Origin: AP-15 sp963703745
GTDB lineage: Bacteria > Pseudomonadota > Alphaproteobacteria > ATCC43930 > CGMCC-115725
Reading direction: 5' to 3'
DNA length: 64,000 bases
NCBI GenBank assembly: GCA_963703745.1
Contig: CAVPFL010000002.1
Span: forward strand, 1-64,000
Shown: positions 28,397-36,911 of the stretch, piece after piece
Layout of the letters: each line of letters opens with the position of its first letter
Numbering within the stretch: position 1 is the stretch's first letter
Translations under genes and position numbers: made by a program
Notes under the pieces: generated by a model
The model's input: only the letters and a program-made list of their open reading frames with translations
Told to the model about the DNA's origin: nothing
The model's database searches: none

Positions 28397-29138
28397 GTCC
28401 GTAGAGTACTCCACTGATTGTCTGAGTGTGAAAGTTAATCTTGACGATGCAATGATCTATGGTCTTCGAGATGTAGCAGATATATGGATCCCGCGGATCC
28501 CAGCAAACATCATGAACACCGCCTCCGAAATCGGTAAAGGAATAAACTGGATTGGTGTCGATGGTGCCTACTAGAACCGTGTTGGGAAACTCGACGTTTT
28601 TGTTGTCCGTCCAATCAACCGGTAGTTGAGTGAGATCTCGCTTATAGCCGGTGATGGTCAACGTATTGCCGGCGAGGTCCATTACCGCAAGGCGCCCGCC
28701 TTCATTAAGCACCGTCCAATGATAAGCAGACCACGGCCCCGAGGTCGGCGTGGCTACGGCCACCGCAAAGCCGGTGTTCGGGCTGCTATTGCGGCCACCG
28801 TCTCGATAGGATCCACGCGCGACCGCAGGGTAGGACGCCTCGATGCTGTTACCTGCTACCGTTTTCCCTACCAATGGTTGCGCAAAGATGCCTCCAGCAT
28901 TTGTCGCGCGCCACTCCATAGCCGTCTTGTATTCTTGGGTCCTCAGACCGTTTACGGTCTCGAACCAGAATCCCCTCGCCGGCTTGCGCGCCGAGGCCGG
29001 ATTGCTATGGTAGGGAGACGAGGGGTTCCAGACCGGAAGCACATTTGGCGGCGAACTGCCGGCGGAGGGATAAGGATAATCTCGAGCCTCTGCTGGAAGA
29101 CCCCGATACCTCAAGAAATCGGGCGTCGTTGATGCCGG
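28397..29138 (-). pseudogene. large secreted propeller-like protein, 5' part (split by IS3 element)
   Basis: About 247 codons upstream of the IS3 insertion, in the same frame as the 3' part at 24894-26941. Motifs: GFWFETVNGLRTQEYKTAM, WTVLNEGGRLAVMDLAG, VHDVCWDPRDPYICYISKT and DHCIVKINFHTQTISG, the last resembling propeller blades. No ATG or ribosome site precedes it; the only early start is a TTG at 29114. It is in frame with, and separated by a single TGA (29139-29141) from, the twin-arginine protein upstream, so the two may once have been one gene. Confidence 0.6.
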
Positions 29139-30092
29139 TCAGAAGTTGTTGCCGTAATAGGAAACGGGGAGTGTGTAAGTCCCCTTCGGGTTCATCGGGG
29201 TCGAACCGTTATATATAACGATCGGCTGAGGTATTATTCCAATCAGCGTCGCGTTCCACCTGCCGCCAAGATCAGAGTGAGACACGTCGTTCATATCGAT
29301 GATCCTGGCCCAAATTATATAAGAGCCGTCCGGCAAGGTGGTCGTGTCAAACGACGAGACAGTAGGATTTGTGTCACTGTAAACAGGCCGTCCTAGCGGA
29401 TGATATGTGCCGTCTCCGCCAACGACGTAATATTGCATGGTGGTATGCTGTGGGGGACTCGGAGTGCCGGCCGGACCTTGCCACGCCGTGGTCACCCCGA
29501 TGGTCCCCTTGACAACAAGGCAAGTAACTGCCTCGCCGCTACCACTGCCGCCTGCCAAGATCGATCCCCTACCTACAGCATGCACCCGCATTATCCCAAG
29601 CAGCATGCCGTTCGGATTTGAAACCGCGTTGATCAGCGGAAATGGCGGTACGACATAGGCCTTGACCGTGAGGCTGACCTGCGCCTGGACAGTTCGGTCA
29701 CTGTTGAAATACAGCCGCACATAATATGTGCCGGGGGTTTTCAACGGCTCACTGTTGGCAAAAATCGGATTGAGCTGCATCAAGTTCATGACGTAGTCGA
29801 TATTCGTCGGGGCCGGGCTAGCGGTGCTGATTGAGTTGTATCTTGCCCCGGCTCTATCCTCCAAAGTTACGGTAACCCCGGTAGACGCTGGCACGCCTCG
29901 TACGGCGGCCCAAATACCATCGCCTGCGATGACAGCAGCGGGCGAGGTCGACCCGTTTACTTGAAGCGATGTCCGCCCCGGCGCTGCTCGAGCGCCCCCG
30001 TCAGGTACGTTGGGCAGTCGACGGGCGGCGTTCGGCGTCGCCGCGACGATCCCCGCAACGATAGCCCGACGAGTAATCCCCCTCCGCTTCAT
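29139..30092 (-). CDS. exported protein with twin-arginine signal and Ig-like domains
   Basis: A 317-residue protein beginning MKRRGITRRAIVAGIVAATP, a twin-arginine-type signal (RRGITRRAIVAG). The mature part looks like beta-sandwich repeats: SLQVNGSTSPAAVIAGDGI, GTYYVRLYFNSDRTVQAQVS, DGSYIIWARIIDMNDVSHSD and GTYTLPVSYYGNNF. I recognise no enzyme motif. ATG 30092 starts 13 bases after the stop of the di-heme oxidoreductase gene, so they are co-transcribed. It ends in TGA, after which the same frame stays open into the next (IS-split) gene. A Tat signal would suit folding before export. Confidence 0.7.
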   Translation of the reverse strand: MKRRGITRRAIVAGIVAATPNAARRLPNVPDGGARAAPGRTSLQVNGSTSPAAVIAGDGIWAAVRGVPASTGVTVTLEDRAGARYNSISTASPAPTNIDYVMNLMQLNPIFANSEPLKTPGTYYVRLYFNSDRTVQAQVSLTVKAYVVPPFPLINAVSNPNGMLLGIMRVHAVGRGSILAGGSGSGEAVTCLVVKGTIGVTTAWQGPAGTPSPPQHTTMQYYVVGGDGTYHPLGRPVYSDTNPTVSSFDTTTLPDGSYIIWARIIDMNDVSHSDLGGRWNATLIGIIPQPIVIYNGSTPMNPKGTYTLPVSYYGNNF

Positions 30093-30105
30093 CCCTGGCC
30101 TCGCG

Positions 30106-31593
30106 TCAGAGCGATCGCAGGAAGTCAAGGATGGCCTGTTGCTCGGCCGTTGACAGTCCGTTGTACGCCGAACATACCGCCAGCGCCTCGCTGTTGACTG
30201 AACAGTGCGCCTCGATCGCCTGGTAGAGGTCGTTGGTTCGGCCGTCATGCAAGAACCAAATGCGCTGACCGACGCCCCACAGAGCCGCAGTCTTGTAGTC
30301 CTGATGCCATGCGGCTCCTTGGGTCAGCCCGTCATCGAGCGCCATTCCCATAGTGTGCAGCGCATAGTCGCCGTATGAATAATAAACCGTATTACTGGTT
30401 CCGGTGATTTGCGACGAAGAAGTGGTGTGGCTCGGGACGTGGCAGGTATCGCATCCGACGTTGAGAAATTGCTGATATCCATCATAGACTGCGCCTTGCG
30501 TGAACGTCGCAGTCTTGGTCGTATAGGCGGTTGCTGAGGAGCCGCGCCAATTTGACGGCGGCGCGCCGGTGTAACCAGCCGGAGCTGGCGCTGCCAGGTG
30601 TGACTGGAAGAAGTCGGCATTGACCACCTCTGAATTCCAGTCCATTGCGCAGCCGCCGCAGATTCCGCGCGAATCTAGCGGTGCGCGGTCTTCCGGCATC
30701 GGGTTGGCCATGCACGCCGCAACAGGATCACTCTTCTTTGGAAACAGCTCGGTCGACGGACCGATCTCGGCGGCGTAGGCGAGGGAGGTGAAATAGTTGC
30801 CACTCGGTGCAGCACCCTTCCACCCGGCGTGGGCTATCGTACCTGTCCCGTCTACGTTGAAACGTCCATAAGTCACGCCGAAGCTCGCCATCTTTGATTG
30901 GTCCTGCGCCGCTCTCAACGTAGCATCCGACGTCGCCTCGACCAAACCGATGCCGAAGAGCGGGATTGGGATGTGCGGACTGATGTCGTTGTTACCGAGC
31001 AGGGTCGCGAAGTTTGGCTGCGGTAGCGCCGATGATGTGCAGTTAGGCAGCGCTGTGCCGATATCTGACATCCCAACGATGGTGTACAGCTTCAGCTCGG
31101 CGCCGGTGCTCCGCTGGTATGCGGCGCGGGTCGGGCCATTTGTTCTGATGAATGGTTGTCCATCCGAATTATCCGGCGCGTAGTAGTTAGCCGATGGAAT
31201 GGCATTGCCGGTCGCGCCATTGAGCGTCGCCATCTGGACTTCGGAATTCGTCGTCGGGCTTGATCCGCCTGTGGCTGGGTAGCTGTGACACCACGAGCAA
31301 GCGTTCGTATTATACCTCGGCCCGAGCCCGGCAAGTGGCTGTCCGCTGACATGTCCGGTAACCGACCATTGTGCCTGAAACTGCAGTGACGCTGCGTTGG
31401 CGTTGGTTAGCTCGGGCGTGGTCAAAGTAGAAAAAAAGCCGCCCGCCCCGATGGTACCTGTGCGAATACCCGGATCGGTCGGCGGCGGGGCTGCAAATGT
31501 TCTAGAGAGATGGAGCTGAAACGCCCTGTCCGATAAGCCAATCGACGCGGTGGCGGCGGCGACAAAGACAACTATTAGCCATACTCTTCTCAT
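30106..31593 (-). CDS. di-heme thiol oxidoreductase (DUF1111/MauG-like cytochrome c)
   Basis: A 495-residue exported di-haem c protein. It has a signal or anchor helix (VWLIVVFVAAATASIGL), a first haem site NACSWCHSYP (about residue 98) and a second GCDTCHVPSH (about 388), with FGIGLVEATSD and HDGRTNDLYQAIEAH typical of the DUF1111 family, whose C-terminus ends AILDFLRSL. Related proteins are periplasmic electron-transfer enzymes of the MauG/peroxidase type, often encoded beside secreted partner proteins (and the EfeO/imelysin group). It leads an operon with the Tat and propeller-like proteins. Partner chemistry is unknown. Confidence 0.9.
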   Translation of the reverse strand: MRRVWLIVVFVAAATASIGLSDRAFQLHLSRTFAAPPPTDPGIRTGTIGAGGFFSTLTTPELTNANAASLQFQAQWSVTGHVSGQPLAGLGPRYNTNACSWCHSYPATGGSSPTTNSEVQMATLNGATGNAIPSANYYAPDNSDGQPFIRTNGPTRAAYQRSTGAELKLYTIVGMSDIGTALPNCTSSALPQPNFATLLGNNDISPHIPIPLFGIGLVEATSDATLRAAQDQSKMASFGVTYGRFNVDGTGTIAHAGWKGAAPSGNYFTSLAYAAEIGPSTELFPKKSDPVAACMANPMPEDRAPLDSRGICGGCAMDWNSEVVNADFFQSHLAAPAPAGYTGAPPSNWRGSSATAYTTKTATFTQGAVYDGYQQFLNVGCDTCHVPSHTTSSSQITGTSNTVYYSYGDYALHTMGMALDDGLTQGAAWHQDYKTAALWGVGQRIWFLHDGRTNDLYQAIEAHCSVNSEALAVCSAYNGLSTAEQQAILDFLRSL

Positions 31594-32094
31594 GATTTAT
31601 GCTGACACCCGAAGAGCGGAGAGCAAACGTCGTCTAGTTATCGACCCCACAAAAAGCAAATTCTCCATCGCTGCAGCCGCCTACGGCGTGAACTCCTAAA
31701 CCCGATATCCGGTTCGACGTATATCGCGTAGCCCCGGAAATGTCGGGCGTGATCCCGATATCAGCGTGCCGGCCGATCATATTCGCCGCCGATTTGCTGC
31801 GCCAGTCACCCGACGCTGTGGTCGTGTTTTTGGAGCCCCACCAGATTCTCAAACCGATAAGCGCAAATGGTCTCCCGCTTTAGGCCGCCGCGGCGAGTTC
31901 CGCCCGCGAAGGGTGCCGTGGCAGGCGAGGCAAGCGTCGCGGCGTGGGAACTTGTTCCTTTGCGATCATCAAGACACATCTCTATCGTCGTTGTCCTGTT
32001 GTATACGACCCCTGCATCACTCACGCTGGCACCGGTAGCGCCCGCAGCAGGCTGGGAAACCGGCGGCACTTTACTCGGATGACGCCGGTCGGGC
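31594..32094. other. region upstream of the secreted-protein operon; degraded coding traces
   Basis: On the minus strand two overlapping frames read IWWGSKNTTTASGDWRSKS, ...GITPDISGATRYTSNRISG (stop at 31634) and, further upstream, a CLACHGT haem-c-like motif around 31920-31940 in yet another frame. Each ends quickly in stops. They may be remains of a small exported cytochrome-like gene, but I cannot assemble a whole protein. The right part is the flank of cassette 4. Confidence 0.35.
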
Positions 32095-32150
32095 TTGACA
32101 GCTCCGGCTCACCGGCATAGCGTCCGAGCAAACCAAACGAGCGTTTGGTT
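32095..32150 (+). promoter_or_regulatory. promoter-operator cassette 4 (amidohydrolase 3, P450, ferredoxin)
   Basis: TTGACA at 32095-32100, a 17-bp spacer, TAGCGT at 32118-32123, and AACCAAACGAGCGTTTGGTT at 32131-32150. The sequence from gacgccggtcggg to the operator is almost the same as in cassette 1, 19 kb away, showing duplication rather than convergence. ATG 35 bases downstream after CACCCGAAAGGAGCTGGG. Confidence 0.88.
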
Positions 32151-32185
32151 TCCGGGTTTCGCATTCACCCGAAAGGAGCTGGGTT

Positions 32186-33307
32186 ATGGGTCGCGCTTAC
32201 AACGTCATCGATGCCGACGGGCACATTCTCGAGCCGTTGGATCTGTGGAACAAATACATCGATCCGAAGTTCCGCGACCGCGCGCCGCGGATCGAAAAAG
32301 GCGAGAACGGCAAGGAGCGGCTTGTCATCGAGGAACACATGGTCGGCGACGGCCAGCGCGGCATCGGCCGGATCGGCGCGGTCGGGGCGCGGCAGGGCAT
32401 CGTCGACGACACGATGGAGTATAAGGACGGGAAGCCGGGCGGGTTCGATCCGCACAAGCGCATCCCCGACATGGATGCCGACGGCATCGACGCCGCCTTC
32501 CTCTATCCGAGCCTCGGCCTGTTCTCCGGCGCGATCCAGGACCCGCAGCTCGCCGCCGCAACCTGCCGAGCCTACAACCGCTGGCTCGCCGATTACTGCA
32601 AGCCCTATCCCGACCGCCTGTTCGGCGTCGCGATGCTGCCATTGCAGTCAGTCGACCTGGCGGTCGCCGAGATGCGCTTTGCCAAAAAGGAACTGGGCTT
32701 CCGTGGCGGCTTCATCCGGCCGAACCCCTACAACAACAAGATGATCCACCACCCCGATTACGAGCCGTTCTGGGCGGCGGCCGAGGATCTCGATTTCTCG
32801 ATCGGCTTTCATGAAGGCGCCTCGAGCGGCATGCCGACGGTCGGTGTTGACCGCTTCGAGGGCCGCGGTGCCCGCCACATCATCAGCCACACAATGGAGA
32901 TGATGCTGGCCTGTATGAGCGTGATCTGGGGCGGGGTCTGCGAGCGCCATCCAAAGATCCGCATCGCCTTTCTCGAATCGGGCGGCGGCTGGATCGCACC
33001 ATGGCTCGACCGCATGGACCGGCACTTCGACGACCAGGGCTTTAACGATTCCGGTCTGACGACGCGTCCGAGCGAGCTCTTCCAGCGCAATTGCTGGATC
33101 TCCTTCGAACCGGTCGAGGGCAGCATCAAGGCGCTCGCCGACTACATCGGCCCGCACAAGATTCTGTGGGCCACCGACTATCCGCACCCCGACGGGTTCT
33201 TCCCGGGTGCTCCGAAGATGATCATGGATCGCATGGAAGGGCTGTCGGCCGAGACCAAACACCAGGTCATGGCTGGCGGAGCGATGGGACTCTACGGGCT
33301 GAACTAA
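32186..33307 (+). CDS. amidohydrolase-2 family protein, paralogue 3
   Basis: A 373-residue member of the same family as the genes at 17652 and 19353, with DADGHILEP, GFHEGA, ISHTMEMM and WATDYPHPDGFFPGAP metal-site signatures. It is very close to paralogue 1 over residues 80-200 (DPHKRIPDMDADGID, FRGGFIRPNPYNNKM). Unlike the other two it is followed on the same strand, after a 28-bp palindrome, by a cytochrome P450 and a ferredoxin, which suggests a pathway in which an oxidised compound is hydrolysed or decarboxylated. Substrate unknown. Confidence 0.9.
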   Translation: MGRAYNVIDADGHILEPLDLWNKYIDPKFRDRAPRIEKGENGKERLVIEEHMVGDGQRGIGRIGAVGARQGIVDDTMEYKDGKPGGFDPHKRIPDMDADGIDAAFLYPSLGLFSGAIQDPQLAAATCRAYNRWLADYCKPYPDRLFGVAMLPLQSVDLAVAEMRFAKKELGFRGGFIRPNPYNNKMIHHPDYEPFWAAAEDLDFSIGFHEGASSGMPTVGVDRFEGRGARHIISHTMEMMLACMSVIWGGVCERHPKIRIAFLESGGGWIAPWLDRMDRHFDDQGFNDSGLTTRPSELFQRNCWISFEPVEGSIKALADYIGPHKILWATDYPHPDGFFPGAPKMIMDRMEGLSAETKHQVMAGGAMGLYGLN

Positions 33308-33332
33308 CGACAGCCCGTACGGGCTGTCGTTA
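33305..33332. terminator. perfect 28-bp palindrome over the amidohydrolase 3 stop codon
   Basis: TAACGACAGCCC-GTAC and its exact complement, beginning with the stop codon TAA itself. The RNA would form a 12-bp stem with a GUAC loop. There is no T run after it, so it may attenuate or protect mRNA rather than end it. A further GAAGGCG...repeat block follows to 33400. Confidence 0.6.
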
Positions 33333-33434
33333 CCCCCCGCGAAGGCGCGCGAAGGCGGGGTCCAGGGCCGGTGGTGAGAGCCCTGGATTCCCGCTTTGCG
33401 GAAACGACGGATTAAGCATTGAGGAGGGAGGATT

Positions 33435-34655
33435 ATGAATACCGTGGTGCACGACGACATGTTCACCCCGGACGTCATCGCCGACCCCTACGGCTATTAC
33501 GGCCGACTGCGCGACGAGGACCCGGTGCATTGGAACGACACCTATGGGCTGTGGGTCATCACCCGGCATGACGACGTGACCTGGCTGACCCGGCATCACG
33601 AGCTTTTTTCTTCGGCCGTCTTTAAGAACGACCCGCGGCCGGCCTATCCAGCGATCGACGAGTCGGATCTCGGTCTCTACGAATACGTCAGGCATTACCA
33701 GGGCGACCAGTTCATCCAGCACGATCGTCCCGAGCATCTGGAAATGCGCAAGATCGTGCACGGCTATTTCACGCCCAAAGCGATGGAATCCTGGCGCCCG
33801 TTTGTCGTGAAGGCTGTCAAGGAATTGCTCGACGCGGCCGAGGAGAAGGGGTCCATGGACGTCATGCGGGATCTGGCGACCCCGCTGCCGGTGCTGGTCA
33901 TCGCCCAGATGATGGGTGTGCCCGCCGAGGACCGGCCCTATGTCCGGCAGCTCGCCGAAAAGCTGCTATATATCGGCCGCGGCGAATACGACCGCATGCC
34001 GATTCTGACCGACGGCATGAAGGGGATGCTCGAATACGTCTCGCCGCTGGTCGACGAACGCATCGTCAGGCCTGGTGACGACTTCATCTCGGTATTGGCG
34101 AGCGGCGAGAAGAAGGGCGCCTTTACCCGGCATCAAGTGCTGGTCAACACCTCGCTCTTGCTGCTGGCCGGCCACGAGACGACGATCAACCTCTTGTGCA
34201 ACGGCACCTTGGCGTTCTTACAGCATCCCGACCAATGGGCTTTGTTCAAGCAGGATCCGGTCGGCCAAGCCAAATGGGCGACCGAGGAGTGCCTGCGCTA
34301 TGACGCGCCGGTCAAGTCGATCCAGCGGCTCGCTTCGCAGGATCTCGAGATGCGGGACAAGGTGATGCGCAAGGACGATCGCGTCCGCTGGTTCATCTCG
34401 TCGGCCAATCGGGATCCCAACGTGTTCGCCGAGCCCGGCAAGTTCAACATCACGCGGCAGCCGAACCCCCATGTGGCCTTTGGCAATGGGGTTCATCACT
34501 GCTTGGGCGCGACCCTGGCGCGGGTCGAGGGCCAGGAGGTGTTCAAAGCCCTGGCGGAGCGTTTCCCCGACATGACGGTGGCGACCGAGGAGCTGGAATA
34601 CCACCCCAGCATCACGTTCCGCTCGCTGAAATCCTTGCCGGTCACCTGGCAATAG
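33435..34655 (+). CDS. cytochrome P450
   Basis: A 406-residue soluble bacterial P450 (class I). The I-helix oxygen-binding AGHETT is near residue 243, the K-helix ExxR is EECLR (about 286), and the haem-cysteine loop is FGNGVHHCLGATLAR (about 350-364). The N-terminal FTPDVIADPYGYYGRLRDEDPVHW is usual for CYPs of terpenoid or aromatic catabolism. It begins after GAGGAGGGAGGATT. The 3Fe-4S ferredoxin 10 bases downstream is its likely electron donor; no ferredoxin reductase is encoded nearby. Confidence 0.96.
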   Translation: MNTVVHDDMFTPDVIADPYGYYGRLRDEDPVHWNDTYGLWVITRHDDVTWLTRHHELFSSAVFKNDPRPAYPAIDESDLGLYEYVRHYQGDQFIQHDRPEHLEMRKIVHGYFTPKAMESWRPFVVKAVKELLDAAEEKGSMDVMRDLATPLPVLVIAQMMGVPAEDRPYVRQLAEKLLYIGRGEYDRMPILTDGMKGMLEYVSPLVDERIVRPGDDFISVLASGEKKGAFTRHQVLVNTSLLLLAGHETTINLLCNGTLAFLQHPDQWALFKQDPVGQAKWATEECLRYDAPVKSIQRLASQDLEMRDKVMRKDDRVRWFISSANRDPNVFAEPGKFNITRQPNPHVAFGNGVHHCLGATLARVEGQEVFKALAERFPDMTVATEELEYHPSITFRSLKSLPVTWQ

Positions 34656-34665
34656 GGGGGCGGCC

Positions 34666-34890
34666 GTGGCTCGCAACCTGCGCGTCCGTGTAGACCACGC
34701 CACCTGCGTCGGCAACGCGATGTGCGAGGCGATCGCCCCAAAGGTGTTTCGCCTCAACGAGAACCGGCAGTCAGAAGCGGTCGATCCCTCCGGTGACACC
34801 GTCGAGAAGATCCTGGAAGCGGCCGAGAGTTGCCCGGTCAGCGCGATCTTTGTTGAGGATGCGGAGACCGGGGAACAGCTCTTTCCGTAG
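34666..34890 (+). CDS. 3Fe-4S ferredoxin (P450 redox partner)
   Basis: A 74-residue ferredoxin with a GTG start. Three cysteines, in CVGNAMC (C-x5-C, residues 14 and 20) and SCPVSAIF (about 56), bind a 3Fe-4S cluster; the position of the fourth ligand is occupied by Asn/Ala as in P450 ferredoxins. Its gene starts 10 bases after the P450 stop. It passes electrons to the P450. Confidence 0.92.
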   Translation: MARNLRVRVDHATCVGNAMCEAIAPKVFRLNENRQSEAVDPSGDTVEKILEAAESCPVSAIFVEDAETGEQLFP

Positions 34891-34910
34891 CCGATTTCAA
34901 TCCCGCTCCC

Positions 34911-34936
34911 CAACACCTCCGCTTGCGGGGGTGTTG
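34911..34936. terminator. hairpin after the ferredoxin gene
   Basis: CAACACCTCC and GGGGGTGTTG arms (10 bp, one wobble pair) around GCTTGC, 20 bases after the ferredoxin stop. No T run. Position fits the end of the amidohydrolase-P450-ferredoxin transcript. Confidence 0.5.
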
Positions 34937-35101
34937 CGTGAGGGCGCGGGCATGACGGTCTAACTCGTACGTAGATCCGATAGCCCTGGCGCCGGCAGCG
35001 CGAGGGCGGGCACGGTTGCGATGACAACGCGATGCCCAGCGGATTTGGCATGATGTTTGCTCGACTGTGCGGCGTAATCCGCAGCCACAGTCAACAGGTC
35101 G

Positions 35102-36910
35102 ATGCCGCAGGACCCAGGCTTTACCGAGGAGCAAAAACAGTACCTTGAAGGATTTCTTTCCGCGATTGCCAAAAAACGCGGCATCGGAACGCCTGCGCTC
35201 TCGGCAGATACTCAAGATAACGGGCAAACAAGTCGCATCGCCGCTAGCAACGAGCAGAAAAACGATCCGAATTACCTCCATATAGCGGCGCAGAATCGGG
35301 CGGTCGCGGCCGGCGGCACGCTGGTGCCAGAGGAGCTGGCCAAGCGCGAGAAGCACCCCTTCGATATGTGGGACGAGATGGCGGCGAACGCGGCCGCCAG
35401 CCGCTTTCCGACCGGGCTCGACGTCTTCCGCCACAAATTTCACGGCCTCTTCTACGTCGCGCCGAGCCAGAACGCCTTTATGCTGCGGCTGCGCCTGCCG
35501 GGTGGGATCGTGTCGGCGGCTCAGGCGCTGGGGATCGCCGACTTAGCCGAGCGTTACGGCGGCGGCTATATCAACGTCACGACGCGGGCCAATCTGCAGA
35601 TCCGCGAGATCGGCGCGGCCCATCCGATCGATGTGCTGACCGCGATCGACGAACTGGGCCTGACCTCTCGCGGTGCCGGCGCCGACAACATTCGCAACCT
35701 GACGGGCAGCCCGACCGCCGGCATTGACCCGCAGGAATTGATCGACACGCGGCCGCTGACCCGCGCCCTCTACCATCACATCCTGAACCATCGTGAGCTG
35801 TACGGCCTGCCGCGCAAATTCAACATCGCCTTCGACGGCGGCGGGACGGTCGGTGTTCTCGAAGACACCAACGACATCGGCTTCACCGCGGTGCGGGTCG
35901 CGGCCGGGAAGCCGGTGCCGGAAAACGTCTATTTCCGCATGCTGCTGGGCGGCCTGACCGGGCACGGCAGCTTCGCGAGCGACGCCGGCGTGCTCCTTGA
36001 ACCCTCGGAAGTGGTCGCTGCGGCCGCGGCGATCCTGCGCGTCTTCATCGATCACGGCGACCGCACCGACCGCAGGCGGGCGCGGCTCAAGTACCTGATC
36101 GAGCACTGGGGCATCGAAAAAGTCATCGGTGAGGCGGAGCAGCATCTGCCGTTTGCGTGGCGATTCGCGGCGGTCGAGATTTGCGAACCGCGCGGTCCGG
36201 TCGCCCGACACGCCCATGTTGGCGTGCACGCACAGGCCCAGCCGGGTCTCGCCTATATCGGCGTGGTGTTGCCGGCCGGCCGCGTGACGGTGCGGCAATT
36301 GCGCGGCCTCGCCGCGATCGCCGAGCGCCGCGGCTCCGGCACCCTGCGCCTGACGGTGTGGCAGAACCTGCTGCTCTCCGATATTCCGGAGGACGAAGTG
36401 CGCAATGGTGTCGCCGAGATCGAAGCGCTCGACCTCGGCACAGAGGCGAGCGCGGTGCGCGCCGGTCTTATCGCCTGCACCGGCAATGCCGGATGCATAT
36501 TCTCGCTCAGCGACACCAAACGGCATGCGCTTGACATTGGCGACTACCTCGATCCCCGGATCGACCTCGACCAGCCGATCAACATTCATCTGACCGGCTG
36601 CCCCAATTCCTGCGCCCAGCATTATGTCGGCGATATTGGATTGCTGGCGACGAAGGTCGATCTCGGCGGCGACGACGAGGGCGAAGGCTATCATGTGGTG
36701 GTCGGCGGCGGCAGCGGCGCCGACTTGTCGCTCGCCCGCGAGATTTATCAATCGATCCCGGCGGGCGAGGTGCCGCGCCGCATCGAGGTGATCTTGCGGA
36801 CATTTCTCGCCCGCCGCTGCGCCGGCGAAACCTTTCATGCCTTCACCAACCGGCACAGCGTCGATGAACTGAGCCGCCTGTTCGCCGGCGATACCCGGGT
36901 CGAGGCCTGA
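35102..36910 (+). CDS. nirA: ferredoxin-type nitrite reductase (NirA/sulfite reductase fold)
   Basis: A 602-residue sirohaem and 4Fe-4S reductase. Two ferredoxin-like repeats are visible (LRLPGGIVSAAQALGIADLA, VVLPAGRVTVRQLRGLAAIA), then the cluster motifs ACTGNAGC (about residue 459) and GCPNSCAQH (about 499), the C-x5-C and C-x3-C that bridge sirohaem to the cluster. It reduces nitrite to ammonium by six electrons in assimilation. The next gene begins two bases after the stop, and an FNT channel follows, which supports nitrite over sulfite. N-terminal 60 residues (GFTEEQKQYLEGFLSAIAKK) are typical of alphaproteobacterial NirA. Confidence 0.9.
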   Translation: MPQDPGFTEEQKQYLEGFLSAIAKKRGIGTPALSADTQDNGQTSRIAASNEQKNDPNYLHIAAQNRAVAAGGTLVPEELAKREKHPFDMWDEMAANAAASRFPTGLDVFRHKFHGLFYVAPSQNAFMLRLRLPGGIVSAAQALGIADLAERYGGGYINVTTRANLQIREIGAAHPIDVLTAIDELGLTSRGAGADNIRNLTGSPTAGIDPQELIDTRPLTRALYHHILNHRELYGLPRKFNIAFDGGGTVGVLEDTNDIGFTAVRVAAGKPVPENVYFRMLLGGLTGHGSFASDAGVLLEPSEVVAAAAAILRVFIDHGDRTDRRRARLKYLIEHWGIEKVIGEAEQHLPFAWRFAAVEICEPRGPVARHAHVGVHAQAQPGLAYIGVVLPAGRVTVRQLRGLAAIAERRGSGTLRLTVWQNLLLSDIPEDEVRNGVAEIEALDLGTEASAVRAGLIACTGNAGCIFSLSDTKRHALDIGDYLDPRIDLDQPINIHLTGCPNSCAQHYVGDIGLLATKVDLGGDDEGEGYHVVVGGGSGADLSLAREIYQSIPAGEVPRRIEVILRTFLARRCAGETFHAFTNRHSVDELSRLFAGDTRVEA

Positions 36911-36911
36911 G

